Assembly (NCBI RefSeq): GCF_000374005.1
Contig: NZ_KB893135.1
Span: 124,001 to 188,000 of the forward strand
DNA: 64,000 nt
Direction: 5' to 3'
DNA from: Kiloniella laminariae DSM 19542
Lineage (GTDB): Bacteria; Pseudomonadota; Alphaproteobacteria; Kiloniellales; Kiloniellaceae
In this document: piece after piece, positions 45,480-54,301 of the stretch
Layout of the letters: every line of letters begins with the position of its first letter
Position numbering within the stretch: the first letter of the stretch is position 1
The notes under the pieces: generated by a model
Told to the model about the DNA's origin: nothing
Databases searched by the model: none
Seen by the model: only the letters and a program-made list of their open reading frames with translations
Position numbers and translations under genes: made by a program

Positions 45480-46157
45480 ATGTCCAGCGCAACAGAATCA
45501 ACCGCCGGGCTGGAAATTATCAGCCTCCTGATGAAGCACTACAACAGGCCCTCCGGCCTGCACAACGAAACCCTGCTGGGTGCTGCGGCAGCCCTGGCCG
45601 GGGAAAGTGCCCTGCTCGCTGCACAGAGTGGAGGAGCAGCCGAGGGACGGCTGATCACCGGGAAAGCCTTGCGCCTGATTTTTTCACCCGTTAGTTCACC
45701 CGTTAAGTCTGCCGTAAATTCACCTGTAAAGTCTTCCGGGAAAACCGTCTGGACCATTATCCGGCTGGTGCTCAGGCGCGAGGGTATCGAGATCCCCCTG
45801 CCCGATCCCGAAGCCGCGGTCAAACGGGTTACCGATGCCCTGGGCAGCAGCCCTTTTCCCCCTCTTTCTATCCCGGTCCAATATCATCCCCGGGAATGGT
45901 CCCCCAATGCCTGTCCCAACCTGCGGCTCAAGGTCAACGAGATTGCAGCCCGCTATGATCTGGATCGCGAAGGCAAGACCATGGCCCTGGGTTTTGCCCT
46001 TGCCTATATGCTGGCCAAGGCCGGGCAGATGATCGATCTGCAGGTCGCCCTGACCCTGGTTCTGGAGACCATGATCGGCGTCGCTCACATGCCGCCGCTG
46101 AAACAACCACTCCAGGCACAGGAGTATCTTCACTATCAATCGCAACTTATGGCTTAA
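45480..46157 (+). CDS. Hypothetical protein, predicted helical, with an SPVK repeat
   Basis: 225 residues, no recognised family. The N-terminal third is alanine-rich and helical (LLGAAAALAGESALLAAQSG). A tandem SPV-S-SPVKSAVN-SPVKSSGK stretch near residues 69-87 is made of imperfect 12-18-bp repeats (45690-45743). The C-terminal part (CPNLRLKVNEIAARYDLDRE, GKTMALGFALAYMLAKAGQM) looks like a conserved domain. The 45236-45479 gap is AT-rich promoter-like DNA. The gene precedes DUF6151 by 79 bp on the same strand. Confidence 0.7.
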   Translation: MSSATESTAGLEIISLLMKHYNRPSGLHNETLLGAAAALAGESALLAAQSGGAAEGRLITGKALRLIFSPVSSPVKSAVNSPVKSSGKTVWTIIRLVLRREGIEIPLPDPEAAVKRVTDALGSSPFPPLSIPVQYHPREWSPNACPNLRLKVNEIAARYDLDREGKTMALGFALAYMLAKAGQMIDLQVALTLVLETMIGVAHMPPLKQPLQAQEYLHYQSQLMA

Positions 46158-46236
46158 ATCCCTGTTGCAGCGCTCGCTCACTCCCACTAGGCTGCGGGAA
46201 GAGATAATATAACCCGACAATAGCCCGAGAGCCATC

Positions 46237-46830
46237 ATGACCGATGTTCCCTTAAGTTGCAGCTGTGGCAAAGTCCAGGGCCAGGCCCACAAGGTATCCC
46301 CCGTCAGCGGAACCCGGATTGTCTGCTATTGTGATGACTGCCAGGCCTTCGCCCGCTTTCTCGGACGGGAAACCGAGATTCTGGACGAACATGGCGGCAC
46401 GGATATATACCAGCTTACGCCAGCCCAGTTGGAGATCAGCCACGGGGTTGAACTGCTCCGTTCCCTGCGCCTGACCCCCGGCGGCCTGCTGCGCTGGTAT
46501 TGTGACTGCTGCAAGACCCCCGTCGGTAATACCTTCTCTGCCGGCTTGCCTGTGGTCGGGCTGGTGCACAGCTTTATGGGCGACAAGACGAGACGCAGCC
46601 TGAACCTCGGCCCGGTACGCAGTTATGTCATGGGCAAATATGCCAAAGGCACCCCTCCGGCCCGGCCCCTGCACAAGGGTTTCCCCCTGCGGCTGCTGCT
46701 GCGGGTTATGCCCCGTGCCCTGGTCAACCGCCTGCTCGGCAGACATCGCCCGACCCCCTTCTTCACCGCCGAAGGCCAACCCGTTTCGGAACCCTTGATT
46801 GTGTCCGAACAGAAACAGCCTGCATCCTGA
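46237..46830 (+). CDS. DUF6151 family zinc-binding protein
   Basis: 197 residues. Cysteine pairs are arranged as in GFA/Mss4-like zinc proteins: CSCGKVQG near the start, CYCDDCQAF at about 30-38 and YCDCCKTPVGN at about 88-98. The C-terminal RPLHKGFPLRLLLRVMPRAL and PTPFFTAEGQPVSEP blocks match DUF6151. GFA-like folds include glutathione-dependent formaldehyde-activating proteins, but DUF6151 has no defined activity. Confidence 0.88.
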   Translation: MTDVPLSCSCGKVQGQAHKVSPVSGTRIVCYCDDCQAFARFLGRETEILDEHGGTDIYQLTPAQLEISHGVELLRSLRLTPGGLLRWYCDCCKTPVGNTFSAGLPVVGLVHSFMGDKTRRSLNLGPVRSYVMGKYAKGTPPARPLHKGFPLRLLLRVMPRALVNRLLGRHRPTPFFTAEGQPVSEPLIVSEQKQPAS

Positions 46831-46928
46831 AGCAAGCCCGCCAAGAAATCAGACTCAAACCAATCAAGTCCCGAGTAAATTAATCCCCGGGCGAAGCAAT
46901 CCCCGGGTGAACCACCCCCTCAGCAAAT

Positions 46929-46963
46929 CCGCCCAGCCCCCCCTCTGGGCGGCTCTACTTTTT
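46929..46963 (+). terminator. Terminator after the DUF6151 gene
   Basis: CCGCCCAG (46929-46936) pairs perfectly with CTGGGCGG (46945-46952), with TTTTT six bases later. Upstream, an imperfect 16-bp AATCCCCGGG duplication occurs at 46880-46910. From here to 47207 the DNA turns AT-rich and holds only promoter-like sequence. Confidence 0.65.
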
Positions 46964-47207
46964 CCTGCCCTGTTTTTACAGGACACCTCCCTCGACAGCC
47001 CCGTCACAAAACCCGCGGGAGTCGACGAGCTGATAATTTTGAAAAAGAAATCTAAAATTCTTCAATTACACCAGCTAGTTACCAGAATTCCAATTTGATA
47101 ACGGACATAAATTACGGCGGCTAAATAGTAAGCTGCGTTGACTCTTATGAGAATATTACTACATTAAACAACATTATATCCTTATTTAATAGAGAGTATT
47201 TTTCATT

Positions 47208-47972
47208 ATGCGCATTTCCAGCAAACAGAAAGAAGCCAATCGCAGCAAGCTGATTGCGGTTGCGGTCGAGCTTTTCTCGGAACAGGGTTTTCATAATGTC
47301 ACGATGAAACAGATCGCCAAAGCCGCTGGTATGGGCGATTCATCGGTCTACAAATACTTTCCCAACAAGGACAAGTTCCTGCTGGCCTATCACGAGGATG
47401 TTCTGTTTCACATTCTTGATCTGGTCGAGGAAAACAGCGACTTCGCCGATTTCACCCTTGAGGAAAAACTTCAATTTTTTGTCTATAACTACCTCGACGA
47501 GCTGCTGGAAAACCGCGAATTTGTCGGCGAAAGTCTGGAAATTCTCCGTGCCTCGCCCTCCTTTTTGATGCAGCGCGAATTTGCCGCCAGCAAGGCGCTG
47601 AAAAAGAAACTGGCACAGATCCTGGATGAGGCTGTTGAAACCGGGGAAATCCCCGAGCTGCCGTTTCAGGGCGCGCTGTCGCATTTTATGGTCGATGGCC
47701 TGCTCGGCACGGTGCTCTACTGGCTGCAGGATGACAGCGAGGACTTTACCCAGACCACCCAGTTTGTCGAGGTTGCCACCGGATTTTTTGTTACCCTGCT
47801 CAAAAGCGGGATCATCGGCAAGGGTGCTGATCTGGTCAGCTTCCTGTTCAAAAGCCAGATGATGCGCTTTATGGAAAGCGGTGCCGGAATGGGGGGCGCG
47901 ATGGGTCTGGCCTCGCTGATGAAGGGCATGAGTTCTTTTGTCTCCAGAGGAGGCCGGGGCCATGCCGAATAA
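47208..47972 (+). CDS. TetR/AcrR family regulator
   Basis: 254 residues. The N-terminal helix-turn-helix is canonical: NRSKLIAVAVELFSEQGFHN, VTMKQIAKAAGMGDSSVYKY, FPNKDKFLLAYHE. The C-terminal ligand-binding domain is long and ends in a Gly/Met-rich stretch (ESGAGMGGAMGLASLMKGMS). It opens an operon with an AarF-like kinase, whose start overlaps its last codons by 11 bp, so it probably regulates itself and these genes. Confidence 0.94.
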   Translation: MRISSKQKEANRSKLIAVAVELFSEQGFHNVTMKQIAKAAGMGDSSVYKYFPNKDKFLLAYHEDVLFHILDLVEENSDFADFTLEEKLQFFVYNYLDELLENREFVGESLEILRASPSFLMQREFAASKALKKKLAQILDEAVETGEIPELPFQGALSHFMVDGLLGTVLYWLQDDSEDFTQTTQFVEVATGFFVTLLKSGIIGKGADLVSFLFKSQMMRFMESGAGMGGAMGLASLMKGMSSFVSRGGRGHAE

Positions 47973-49578
47973 ATCACCCAATAAATCACCAGAAAAATTA
48001 CCAGAACAATTACGAGAAAAATCACCCAATAAACCAGCCGACAAGGAAGACAAGGGCAGCATCGCCACCCGACGTCTCCAGCGATCGACCACCCTCGGCC
48101 TGACCGCGACCAGAGTAGGTCTTAGCCATCTCGGTCATCTCGGTCGGACAAAGCTGGCACAAAGACTGAACCCCAAGACCACCGACGATATCGCCAGCAG
48201 GGAAAGCCGTGCCCAGATCCAGCGCGCCCACGAAGAACAGATCGGCAAGACCCTCTTCAAAGCCCTGAACCAGCTCAAGGGCACCGCGCTCAAGGCTTCG
48301 CAGATCCTCAGCATGGAAGCCGAAATTCTGCCCGAAGGCATTCGCAAGGAACTGGCCAAAGCCTGTTATCAGGCCACGCCGCTCAATCGGGCTCTGATCG
48401 ACAAGGTCTTTCGCAACGAGTTTGGCAAGGGTCCCGGCGATGTTTTTGCCCGCTTTGACAAGAACGCCTTTGCCGCCGCCAGTCTGGGGCAGGTGCACAA
48501 GGCCACCCTGCCCGGGGATCAGGGTCTGGCCCCAACTCAGGCCCGAAATCAAGCCCCAAATCAGGACGTGGCGGTCAAGGTTCAGTACCCCGGTATTGCC
48601 GCCTCGATCAAAAGCGACATCAAGGCCCTTAGCGGCCTCTTGTCTCTGGTTTCGGCCTCGACCAACTTTATGCCGGACCGGACAGTGATTGACCCGGTGC
48701 TTGATGAAATCACCCTGCAGCTCCAGCGCGAGGTCGACTATTTTCTCGAGGCGGAAAACCTTACGCGTTTTGCCTCTCGCCTGAAACTCGACAAGGTCAG
48801 GATCCCGGCCGTCTTTGCGGACTATTCTTCCGAACGCATCCTGACCATGGAAAACCTCTCGGGCTGTCATCTCGAGGAATGGCTAGCGGGCAATCCGACA
48901 CAGGCCGAGAAGAACCATTACGGTCAGCTGCTTTATGATTTTTTCTTTCACAGCTTTTTCGACCTGCAACACCTGCACGCCGATCCCCATCCCGGAAACT
49001 TTCTCTTTATGCCAGATGGGGAGCTGGGCGTGCTCGATTTTGGTTGCATCCGCGAAGTTGACCCTGATTTCATTCGCAAAATTACCAGCTATTACCAGCT
49101 GATGATCCGCCATCATGGCCCTGAAAAAGGAAAAGGACAGCCCGATTACGCCGGACTGCAAGGCTTTTACGAAGAGTTCGAGCTGATCAAACCCGATCTG
49201 GAGGAGAGCGCCTTGCGCGATATCCTCCAGCCCGAACTTGATCCGATCCAGCACTGGATGATCGCGCCCTATCACGAGGCAACCTTTGATTTCAGCAACT
49301 GGAAATGGCCGGATATGACCACCGACAGCACCCGCAAGATCGCGCCCTATATGAAGGGCATCAACCGGGATCTGCTCTATTTCGACCGTGCCTATCGCGG
49401 GCTGGGTCTGATGCTGAGCAGGCTGGGCGCCGTGGTCAAGACCGGCAATCCCTGGGCGCTCGCCCCCTCTGAGAGGGGCAACCCTGACATTCTCAACCCC
49501 GAGATAACAACACCTGAAATGGGCAATCCGGCGGTTCGCGCCCTAGATAACGGTAAGCTTTCCGATGTCCCTGCTTGA
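47962..49578 (+). CDS. AarF/ABC1/UbiB-like atypical kinase
   Basis: 538 residues from the ATG at 47962, preceded by GAGGAGG. A tandem-repeat N-terminus (MPNKSPNKSPEKLPEQ, 12-bp units) leads to the ABC1 family motifs: LNQLKGTALKASQILSMEAE (KxGQ-like, as KASQ), FAAASLGQVHKATL (A-rich loop), VAVKVQYPGI (catalytic Lys) and HLHADPHPGNFLFM with VLDFGCIREV. These proteins support ubiquinone synthesis or lipid handling. A Gln/Asn-Pro insert (PTQARNQAPNQD) precedes VAVKVQ. The TetR-linked context suggests a stress or lipid role rather than UbiB itself. Confidence 0.93.
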   Translation: MPNKSPNKSPEKLPEQLREKSPNKPADKEDKGSIATRRLQRSTTLGLTATRVGLSHLGHLGRTKLAQRLNPKTTDDIASRESRAQIQRAHEEQIGKTLFKALNQLKGTALKASQILSMEAEILPEGIRKELAKACYQATPLNRALIDKVFRNEFGKGPGDVFARFDKNAFAAASLGQVHKATLPGDQGLAPTQARNQAPNQDVAVKVQYPGIAASIKSDIKALSGLLSLVSASTNFMPDRTVIDPVLDEITLQLQREVDYFLEAENLTRFASRLKLDKVRIPAVFADYSSERILTMENLSGCHLEEWLAGNPTQAEKNHYGQLLYDFFFHSFFDLQHLHADPHPGNFLFMPDGELGVLDFGCIREVDPDFIRKITSYYQLMIRHHGPEKGKGQPDYAGLQGFYEEFELIKPDLEESALRDILQPELDPIQHWMIAPYHEATFDFSNWKWPDMTTDSTRKIAPYMKGINRDLLYFDRAYRGLGLMLSRLGAVVKTGNPWALAPSERGNPDILNPEITTPEMGNPAVRALDNGKLSDVPA

Positions 49579-49954
49579 GTACAGATGGATCGGGCGATGG
49601 ATTATGGCCGTCGCCCTGCTCCATATCAGCTTTACTGTCGTCCTGTTTCCCGAGGCACTGGCGCGGATTTTCACCGCCGGATTTTTCAACAGCGGCCAGA
49701 TCAATGACCAGATTGGCAAGACCGTCTGGTTTGTTCTCTTTGGCCTGCCGCTATTTCTGACAGGTTTCCTGCTGGACCAGAACGAACGGCAAAGCCCGCC
49801 GGCCCCCTTTCAGGAAATCCCGCTGGCCCTGCTGACAGCAATGACCCTGCTGGGTATCGCCCTCTTCCCCGCCTCGGGTTTCTGGCTGCTGATCCCCGCC
49901 GTCATCGGTTTTGCCCTGAAAAATCACCGCGCCAACAAAACCTGGGGCCAATAA
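49565..49954 (+). CDS. Small membrane protein (DUF6463-like)
   Basis: 129 residues with four predicted membrane helices; begins WIGRWIMAVALLHISFTVVL and contains TVWFVLFGLPLFLTGFLLDQ, close to the DUF6463 pattern. Its ATG overlaps the end of the kinase gene by 14 bp, so it is the third gene of the TetR-kinase operon. Function unknown; a membrane partner of the kinase is plausible. Confidence 0.8.
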   Translation: MSLLEYRWIGRWIMAVALLHISFTVVLFPEALARIFTAGFFNSGQINDQIGKTVWFVLFGLPLFLTGFLLDQNERQSPPAPFQEIPLALLTAMTLLGIALFPASGFWLLIPAVIGFALKNHRANKTWGQ

Positions 49955-49980
49955 AGGCCGCTTTACTCAAGATGAGTGCC

Positions 49981-50076
49981 AGTAAACAAGGATGCCAATA
50001 AACTGGGATGCCTAAAAACTGGGATGCCTAAAAACTGGGATGCCCGTAAATCAGGATGCAAATAAATACAGACGTA
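49981..50076. repeat. 16-bp tandem repeat, five copies and a degenerate sixth
   Basis: Units start at 49981, 49997, 50013, 50029, 50045 and 50061. The core is TAAAAACTGGGATGCC, perfect in the third and fourth units. A 13-bp GAAACAGCCTGAT duplication follows at 50079-50104. It lies just after the TetR operon, and no gene occupies 49955-50181. Confidence 0.93.
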
Positions 50077-50181
50077 ACGAAACAGCCTGATGAAACAGCC
50101 TGACGGAACTGGCCTGCCGTGACCAACCAAGCCACTTCAATATGGGACATATCCAATTGCAGCCCCACGAGAAACAAACCA

Positions 50182-50913
50182 CTAGAGCAATTTCATTGTC
50201 AGAAATACAACCGTCAACGCCAGGGTCGCCCGGATAATAATATCCGAAGCCCGTTCGCTCAGTTTAACAAGCACCTTCTTTCCATAGACAATGGAAATGA
50301 CCATAAGGGGAATAAGATATAAAACGGGGAGCAATATATCAAATGTGACCTGGTCTGTTTCCAGACGGATGAAAGTCGCCGCAGTCCCCAACACAAGACT
50401 TAAAGCCGAGGTCGTCCCGTGCATCTGCTGCAAGGACATATTCTCGGAAAGAAAGTATACCTTTCGCAGTGATCCTCCTCCTCCAAGGCCGACACCCTGC
50501 ATGAACCCCGACATAATACTGGTTAGTACAGAGCCGTAATTTTGCTTTTTCTGGTCTTGTTTCTTACGAAAAAGAGACGGAAAAATTCTCTTTGCTGCAA
50601 AGAACAATGTCATCAAAAGCATCATTATATAAAGGGCAATCTCGGGAATAAATCCAATCAGATAAGAACCGGCGACCGCAGCAATTATTGAAACGGGCAA
50701 CATACGGGCCACAAGTCCCCAGACGATGTCGTGGCGGAATATAAAGGCCTTGATCCCGCTGTTTATCATAAAGAAGAAAACAGTAATACTGACTGCAGTA
50801 TGCGGATCAACAATCAAGGATAACAGCGGGTTAAGCACAACGCCGCCCGTTATGGGAACAATAACAAAAAAGAACGAAGAGATTCCAACCAGTATATATA
50901 TCAGTATTTCCAT
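50182..50913 (-). CDS. TauE/SafE family membrane permease
   Basis: 243 residues from the ATG at 50913. About eight membrane segments fall in two halves, and the family Gly-rich motifs are visible (FFFVIVPITGGVVLNPLLSL and SIMSGFMQGVGLGGGGSLRK). TauE/SafE proteins export sulfite, sulfoacetate or other anions. The DNA is AT-rich like the next two genes, and it may belong to the same acquired block. The 51-52 kb operon begins on the same strand upstream. Confidence 0.88.
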   Translation of the reverse strand: MEILIYILVGISSFFFVIVPITGGVVLNPLLSLIVDPHTAVSITVFFFMINSGIKAFIFRHDIVWGLVARMLPVSIIAAVAGSYLIGFIPEIALYIMMLLMTLFFAAKRIFPSLFRKKQDQKKQNYGSVLTSIMSGFMQGVGLGGGGSLRKVYFLSENMSLQQMHGTTSALSLVLGTAATFIRLETDQVTFDILLPVLYLIPLMVISIVYGKKVLVKLSERASDIIIRATLALTVVFLTMKLL

Positions 50914-51061
50914 GTCATTTATCTCAAGACACCATGAATGCAAAAATTGCCGGAAGATTATATAGGAAAACCATCACTCTTGCCCCCAGGGGTTTGTCCC
51001 CCGAAACTTCTGTCAATGATGCCCGCCAGAAAACCAGAAAGCATCATTGACAAGCACACTG

Positions 51062-52030
51062 CTAGTCCGCAGGTTTGACTGAAGTGCCCGGCAAGTTATT
51101 CAGATACTGCAAGGCCCCGCCCACTTTTGAACTTCTGTGCTCAACCCCTAGATCCTGCAACCCCTGTACAACTTTGTGGTGAGCAGTATCCGAGAAACAA
51201 TAGATAAATACATTAGCACCAGTATTCATGGAGTAATATACTGGCTCGCCATTTTTTTGCCGGAGGTTTCTGGTAAAAACCATTGTCGCAACTGTTTCAG
51301 GTTGCCACAAAAACAGGTTATTGTGGCCCGTGTGCAGTACAGCATAATTTAAGACACTGTGCCGCTCTGAAAGATCCGCAAGACGATCAATGTCTCTTGT
51401 CTCCAGCCCCTTTATCATCTGATCCGCTGTGTTTGCGACCAGATGGCGCACGGGCTCCAGCATCGGCGATGAAGCTGCTTCTTCATAGAAATTATGATTG
51501 TCTTTGTGATATCGAGCGAAAGCCACGACAACAGTGATATCCTCTAACTCACCGGGGGAAAAAACTTGCTCTCCATAAGTTGGAATTCCATATCCTGAAC
51601 GTCGAACAATAGATATCCCGCCTGTAACAGAAGCTGAAGCCGAAAACGACCCCTTACGCGCCAACTCCGAGATATCCCTTAGCTTCTCTGATGATGAAAG
51701 AAGACGGGTGATGCCTCCTGCCAGGCAGGCATATCCTGAAGAAGAAGAGGCCAGCCCGACATCCGGTTCAAAGTTATTCTCGGTATGAATCTCAACCGAT
51801 TGATCCGTCACACTGCCTATATAGCTGTATGCTCTTTCATAGTCTTTTGGCCAAACTGGTTTACTTTTCCCGCCATCTCCTTCAACCCGACTCATGGTTG
51901 TTATTGTTTTGAAAGAATCAAGAGATGTATAAAGCATATCGATAGTCAGTGTTTTTAAAGATGCTTCCTGATACTGATGAAAGCAGGTTAAACCTTGAGC
52001 TGCATTTGCAGTGACTGTTACAGTATTCAT
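51062..52030 (-). CDS. Divergent GHMP-family protein resembling diphosphomevalonate decarboxylase
   Basis: 322 residues. GHMP kinase/MVD-like scaffold: N-terminal VTVTANAAQGL, phosphate loop DVGLASSSSGYACLAGG (about 90-106), ELARKGSFSASASVTGGISI (about 122-141) and YYSMNTGANVFIY (266-277). In true decarboxylases the second block reads GSGSACRS-x-x-GG and the third has D-A-G-P-N. Here the Arg is Ala and the Asp is Asn, and the N-terminal KYWGK mevalonate region is absent. Decarboxylation is therefore unlikely; a kinase on another alcohol is possible. The ATG overlaps the stop of the CYTH-like gene (TAATG). Confidence 0.8.
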   Translation of the reverse strand: MNTVTVTANAAQGLTCFHQYQEASLKTLTIDMLYTSLDSFKTITTMSRVEGDGGKSKPVWPKDYERAYSYIGSVTDQSVEIHTENNFEPDVGLASSSSGYACLAGGITRLLSSSEKLRDISELARKGSFSASASVTGGISIVRRSGYGIPTYGEQVFSPGELEDITVVVAFARYHKDNHNFYEEAASSPMLEPVRHLVANTADQMIKGLETRDIDRLADLSERHSVLNYAVLHTGHNNLFLWQPETVATMVFTRNLRQKNGEPVYYSMNTGANVFIYCFSDTAHHKVVQGLQDLGVEHRSSKVGGALQYLNNLPGTSVKPAD

Positions 52031-52536
52031 TACTGATCATCTCCAACATTCATATCAAGATAAATTTCGATGACACTTCTGCTATCTGGTTTCGACGTAT
52101 CAAACCCCAGGCTTTCAAGAAATACTTTTACCTTTTCGGCATTCTCATTCAGAAATTTAGCTTCAAGAACGCTGAACAGATCATCGACAGCAACAATATC
52201 TATTCTCAGAAAATCATTCTCCCAGGTCCGAAAGGATTTAAGGAACGTTTTCAGAGGCTTACTGCCAATATTTTCCAGAATTAGCCGCATTTGTTCCGGG
52301 TCTGAAATATCGGTTCCACACCGAACCCAATCCCCGCTACTCACATCTCTCGTTTTGTAGTCGAGATTATGGATACCTTCTGAACTTTTAAGTCTTAATA
52401 CTGAACTCTGTGAGGAACCGCCTGATACCGAAAAATAGGTGTATGTATGCGGCTTCGCTGTTCCAAAAACGATCCCCTTGGAGGCAAGGAGATCTATCAG
52501 TCCCTCATAAACTGGATATTTTTGCTGAATGGCCAT
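52030..52536 (-). CDS. CYTH-like (class IV adenylate cyclase/triphosphatase fold) protein
   Basis: 168 residues from the ATG at 52536, preceded by TGGAG. The order of features fits a CYTH tunnel protein: a basic strand pair SSVLRLKSSEGIHNLDYKTR, then PEQMRLILENIGSKPLKTFL, KSFRTWENDFLRIDIVAVDD and LFSVLEAKFLNENAEKVKVF with a C-terminal VIEIYLDM strand. The first ExExK element is not seen, so the assignment is by pattern only. The stop overlaps the GHMP start. The two genes appear to form one operon in AT-rich DNA. Confidence 0.6.
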   Translation of the reverse strand: MAIQQKYPVYEGLIDLLASKGIVFGTAKPHTYTYFSVSGGSSQSSVLRLKSSEGIHNLDYKTRDVSSGDWVRCGTDISDPEQMRLILENIGSKPLKTFLKSFRTWENDFLRIDIVAVDDLFSVLEAKFLNENAEKVKVFLESLGFDTSKPDSRSVIEIYLDMNVGDDQ

Positions 52537-52849
52537 GATACTCCATTTCCCAAAAATATTTTTGTAACACAAAGTTCATAAATATGAAATTTTTTACACT
52601 TATAGCGCGAATCCATGAAAGCAAGCCATATCTTGGAAAAATCTGAGGATAACTAAATTTCGGCAGAAAATAGCTCATTTTTGCCACAGGCCACTCAAGT
52701 GACATTTCAATAAAATAGTTTATAGGTAGAATTTCCCTGAAATTAGTACAAGAAAATACAGAGTTAAAAACTCACACGTCCGGCAATAACAACAAGGAAT
52801 AGAAGTAAGTACTTACTTAAGCTGTACTTTAAAATCCCTATCTACATCC
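52537..52849. other. AT-rich promoter region of the CYTH/GHMP operon
   Basis: 313 bp, no gene. AT-rich throughout (52570-52760), with an AGTAAGTACTTACTT palindrome near 52805-52819 that may be a regulator site or promoter element for the operon. The neighbouring oxygenase gene ends at 52850. Confidence 0.5.
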
Positions 52850-53641
52850 CTACCCCAGACGTCCGTAAAAGGTCATGCGCGCGGATTCAGACAGGACAAT
52901 GCCGGGTTTGGTGTTATAGGCCAGCACCACCAGAATGCGGGTGCGCGCGCCCTCGACCGGGGCAACGCGGTGCAGGGCGTTGCGGCCACGAAACAGCACC
53001 AGCGCCCCCGGCCCCATGGCGAGCTGCTTTACCGGACGCCTGCCGTCCAGCACCTCGGCCACACCGTCAAAGTTCAGATCACCTTTATCGGCATCGCGCA
53101 GATCGGTGACATATTCAAAAGTTCCGCCCGCCGCAGGTTCCTGGATCATCAGGGTGGTGGCAAAAGACGAATTGTCAAAATGCCAGCCCAGTTCCTGCCC
53201 CGTCTTCGCATAGTGTACGTTGATCGAGGACAGCGGATCGGCATAGGCATGCAGCCCCGCCTCGCCCAGCACGGCACAAAGAAACCCGCGCAGATCCGGG
53301 GAATCATAAAGACAGCCCAGCGGTGATCCCGCCGGGACGATATCATCCGTAATGCAGCCCTTGGAGGATATCACCTGGCGATTGCGCGGGTGCTCCTCGG
53401 CAAAAGCCGGATCGGGCGGGCTGAGATAAACATTGTGTTTCTGGGCACAGAAATAGGCCTGATCCATATGCGCCAGCGCCTCGTCCCGGACCTGCGCCAC
53501 CGCCGCTTTCTCAAGAAAGCCTGGCAACACCAGCACCCCGTCCCGATCCAGCGTGGCTTTGCATTCGGCCTGAAAATCCTGATCTGTCAGCGGGTAGCGC
53601 CCAAGATCAACAATATCCTTTAGATTAATATCCTGCATCAT
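52850..53641 (-). CDS. 2-oxoglutarate/Fe(II)-dependent oxygenase (HalD/BesD-like family)
   Basis: 263 residues. The double-stranded beta-helix iron site is complete: His154 and Asp156 in GWHFDNSSFATTL, His224 in GRNALHRVAPVEGARTRI, with Arg233 or Arg235 for 2-oxoglutarate. Radical halogenases of the HalD/BesD group have Gly in place of that Asp, so this protein should hydroxylate rather than halogenate. The substrate is unknown, but relatives act on free amino acids. A GNAT gene lies 6 bp upstream on the same strand. Confidence 0.88.
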   Translation of the reverse strand: MMQDINLKDIVDLGRYPLTDQDFQAECKATLDRDGVLVLPGFLEKAAVAQVRDEALAHMDQAYFCAQKHNVYLSPPDPAFAEEHPRNRQVISSKGCITDDIVPAGSPLGCLYDSPDLRGFLCAVLGEAGLHAYADPLSSINVHYAKTGQELGWHFDNSSFATTLMIQEPAAGGTFEYVTDLRDADKGDLNFDGVAEVLDGRRPVKQLAMGPGALVLFRGRNALHRVAPVEGARTRILVVLAYNTKPGIVLSESARMTFYGRLG

Positions 53642-53647
53642 CTGCTC

Positions 53648-54070
53648 TTATCCATAAACCGCCGGGTTCCAGCTCTGCATCAGGATTTCCGGGTTGGGGA
53701 TCGGGGTGAAGCCGTAGAGGGCGTAGAGGGCGTGGGCGTCGCGGGTGGCGAGCATCATGCGGCGCAGGCCCTGCAGGTCCGGGTGATCGACGATGGCCTG
53801 CATCAGCCTTTTACCGAGGCCCTTGCCCCGGTGACTTTCGAGGATAAAAACATCGGCGAGATAGGCAAAGGTCGCCCGGTCGGTGATCATCCGGGCAAAG
53901 CCGATCTGGTTATTGCCGCCATCAAACAGCCCGAAACACAGTGAATTTCTCATTGCCCGCGCCAACAGATCGCGTGGAATGCCTTTGGCCCAATAGGACT
54001 GGCTGACAAAGCCGTGGATCACATCCAGATCCATCTGCGCAAAATCTGTGCTTATTCTGTAGTCCGACAT
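53648..54070 (-). CDS. GNAT family N-acetyltransferase
   Basis: 140 residues from the ATG at 54070, which has GGGGG upstream; a longer frame to 54157 starts in sequence without similarity. The fold is clear: VFILESHRGKGLGKRLMQAI as acetyl-CoA loop, GFARMITDRATFAYLADVFI before it and DAHALYALYGFTPI at the end. It is first of a two-gene operon with the 2OG oxygenase, 6 bp apart, so the two probably modify one small molecule. The loop region carries a small repeated GTAGAGGGC phrase at 53713-53730. Confidence 0.9.
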   Translation of the reverse strand: MSDYRISTDFAQMDLDVIHGFVSQSYWAKGIPRDLLARAMRNSLCFGLFDGGNNQIGFARMITDRATFAYLADVFILESHRGKGLGKRLMQAIVDHPDLQGLRRMMLATRDAHALYALYGFTPIPNPEILMQSWNPAVYG

Positions 54071-54301
54071 TTTTCCCCCTGTGATCAACCCGCTTTGCGA
54101 GACGACAATTCTGCTGTGTGACATGAACTTTTCAGTCTCTCTTTTATGCCCCGGCAATAAGATCTGGTCATCAGGTTTTTAAGTATAGGAAACAGCCCAA
54201 TAGCCATAATATATTCCAGAGAAGACTATTTACTTGAGATCCCTCGACAAAAACCTGTATTCGGTTTACAGGAACAGCCCTTGTCTCACTGAGGAAAAAA
54301 G

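Noticed and set aside
48022-48870. Minus-strand frame of 282 codons
   Set aside because: It is antisense to the AarF-like kinase gene with its complete ABC1 motifs.
51062-52030. Ordinary diphosphomevalonate decarboxylase
   Set aside because: The catalytic Asp and Arg positions are changed and the mevalonate-binding N-terminal motif is absent, so a plain mvaD call is not supported.
52850-53641. Radical halogenase (HalD/BesD)
   Set aside because: The iron site is H-x-D (His154, Asp156), whereas these halogenases have Gly at the second position.
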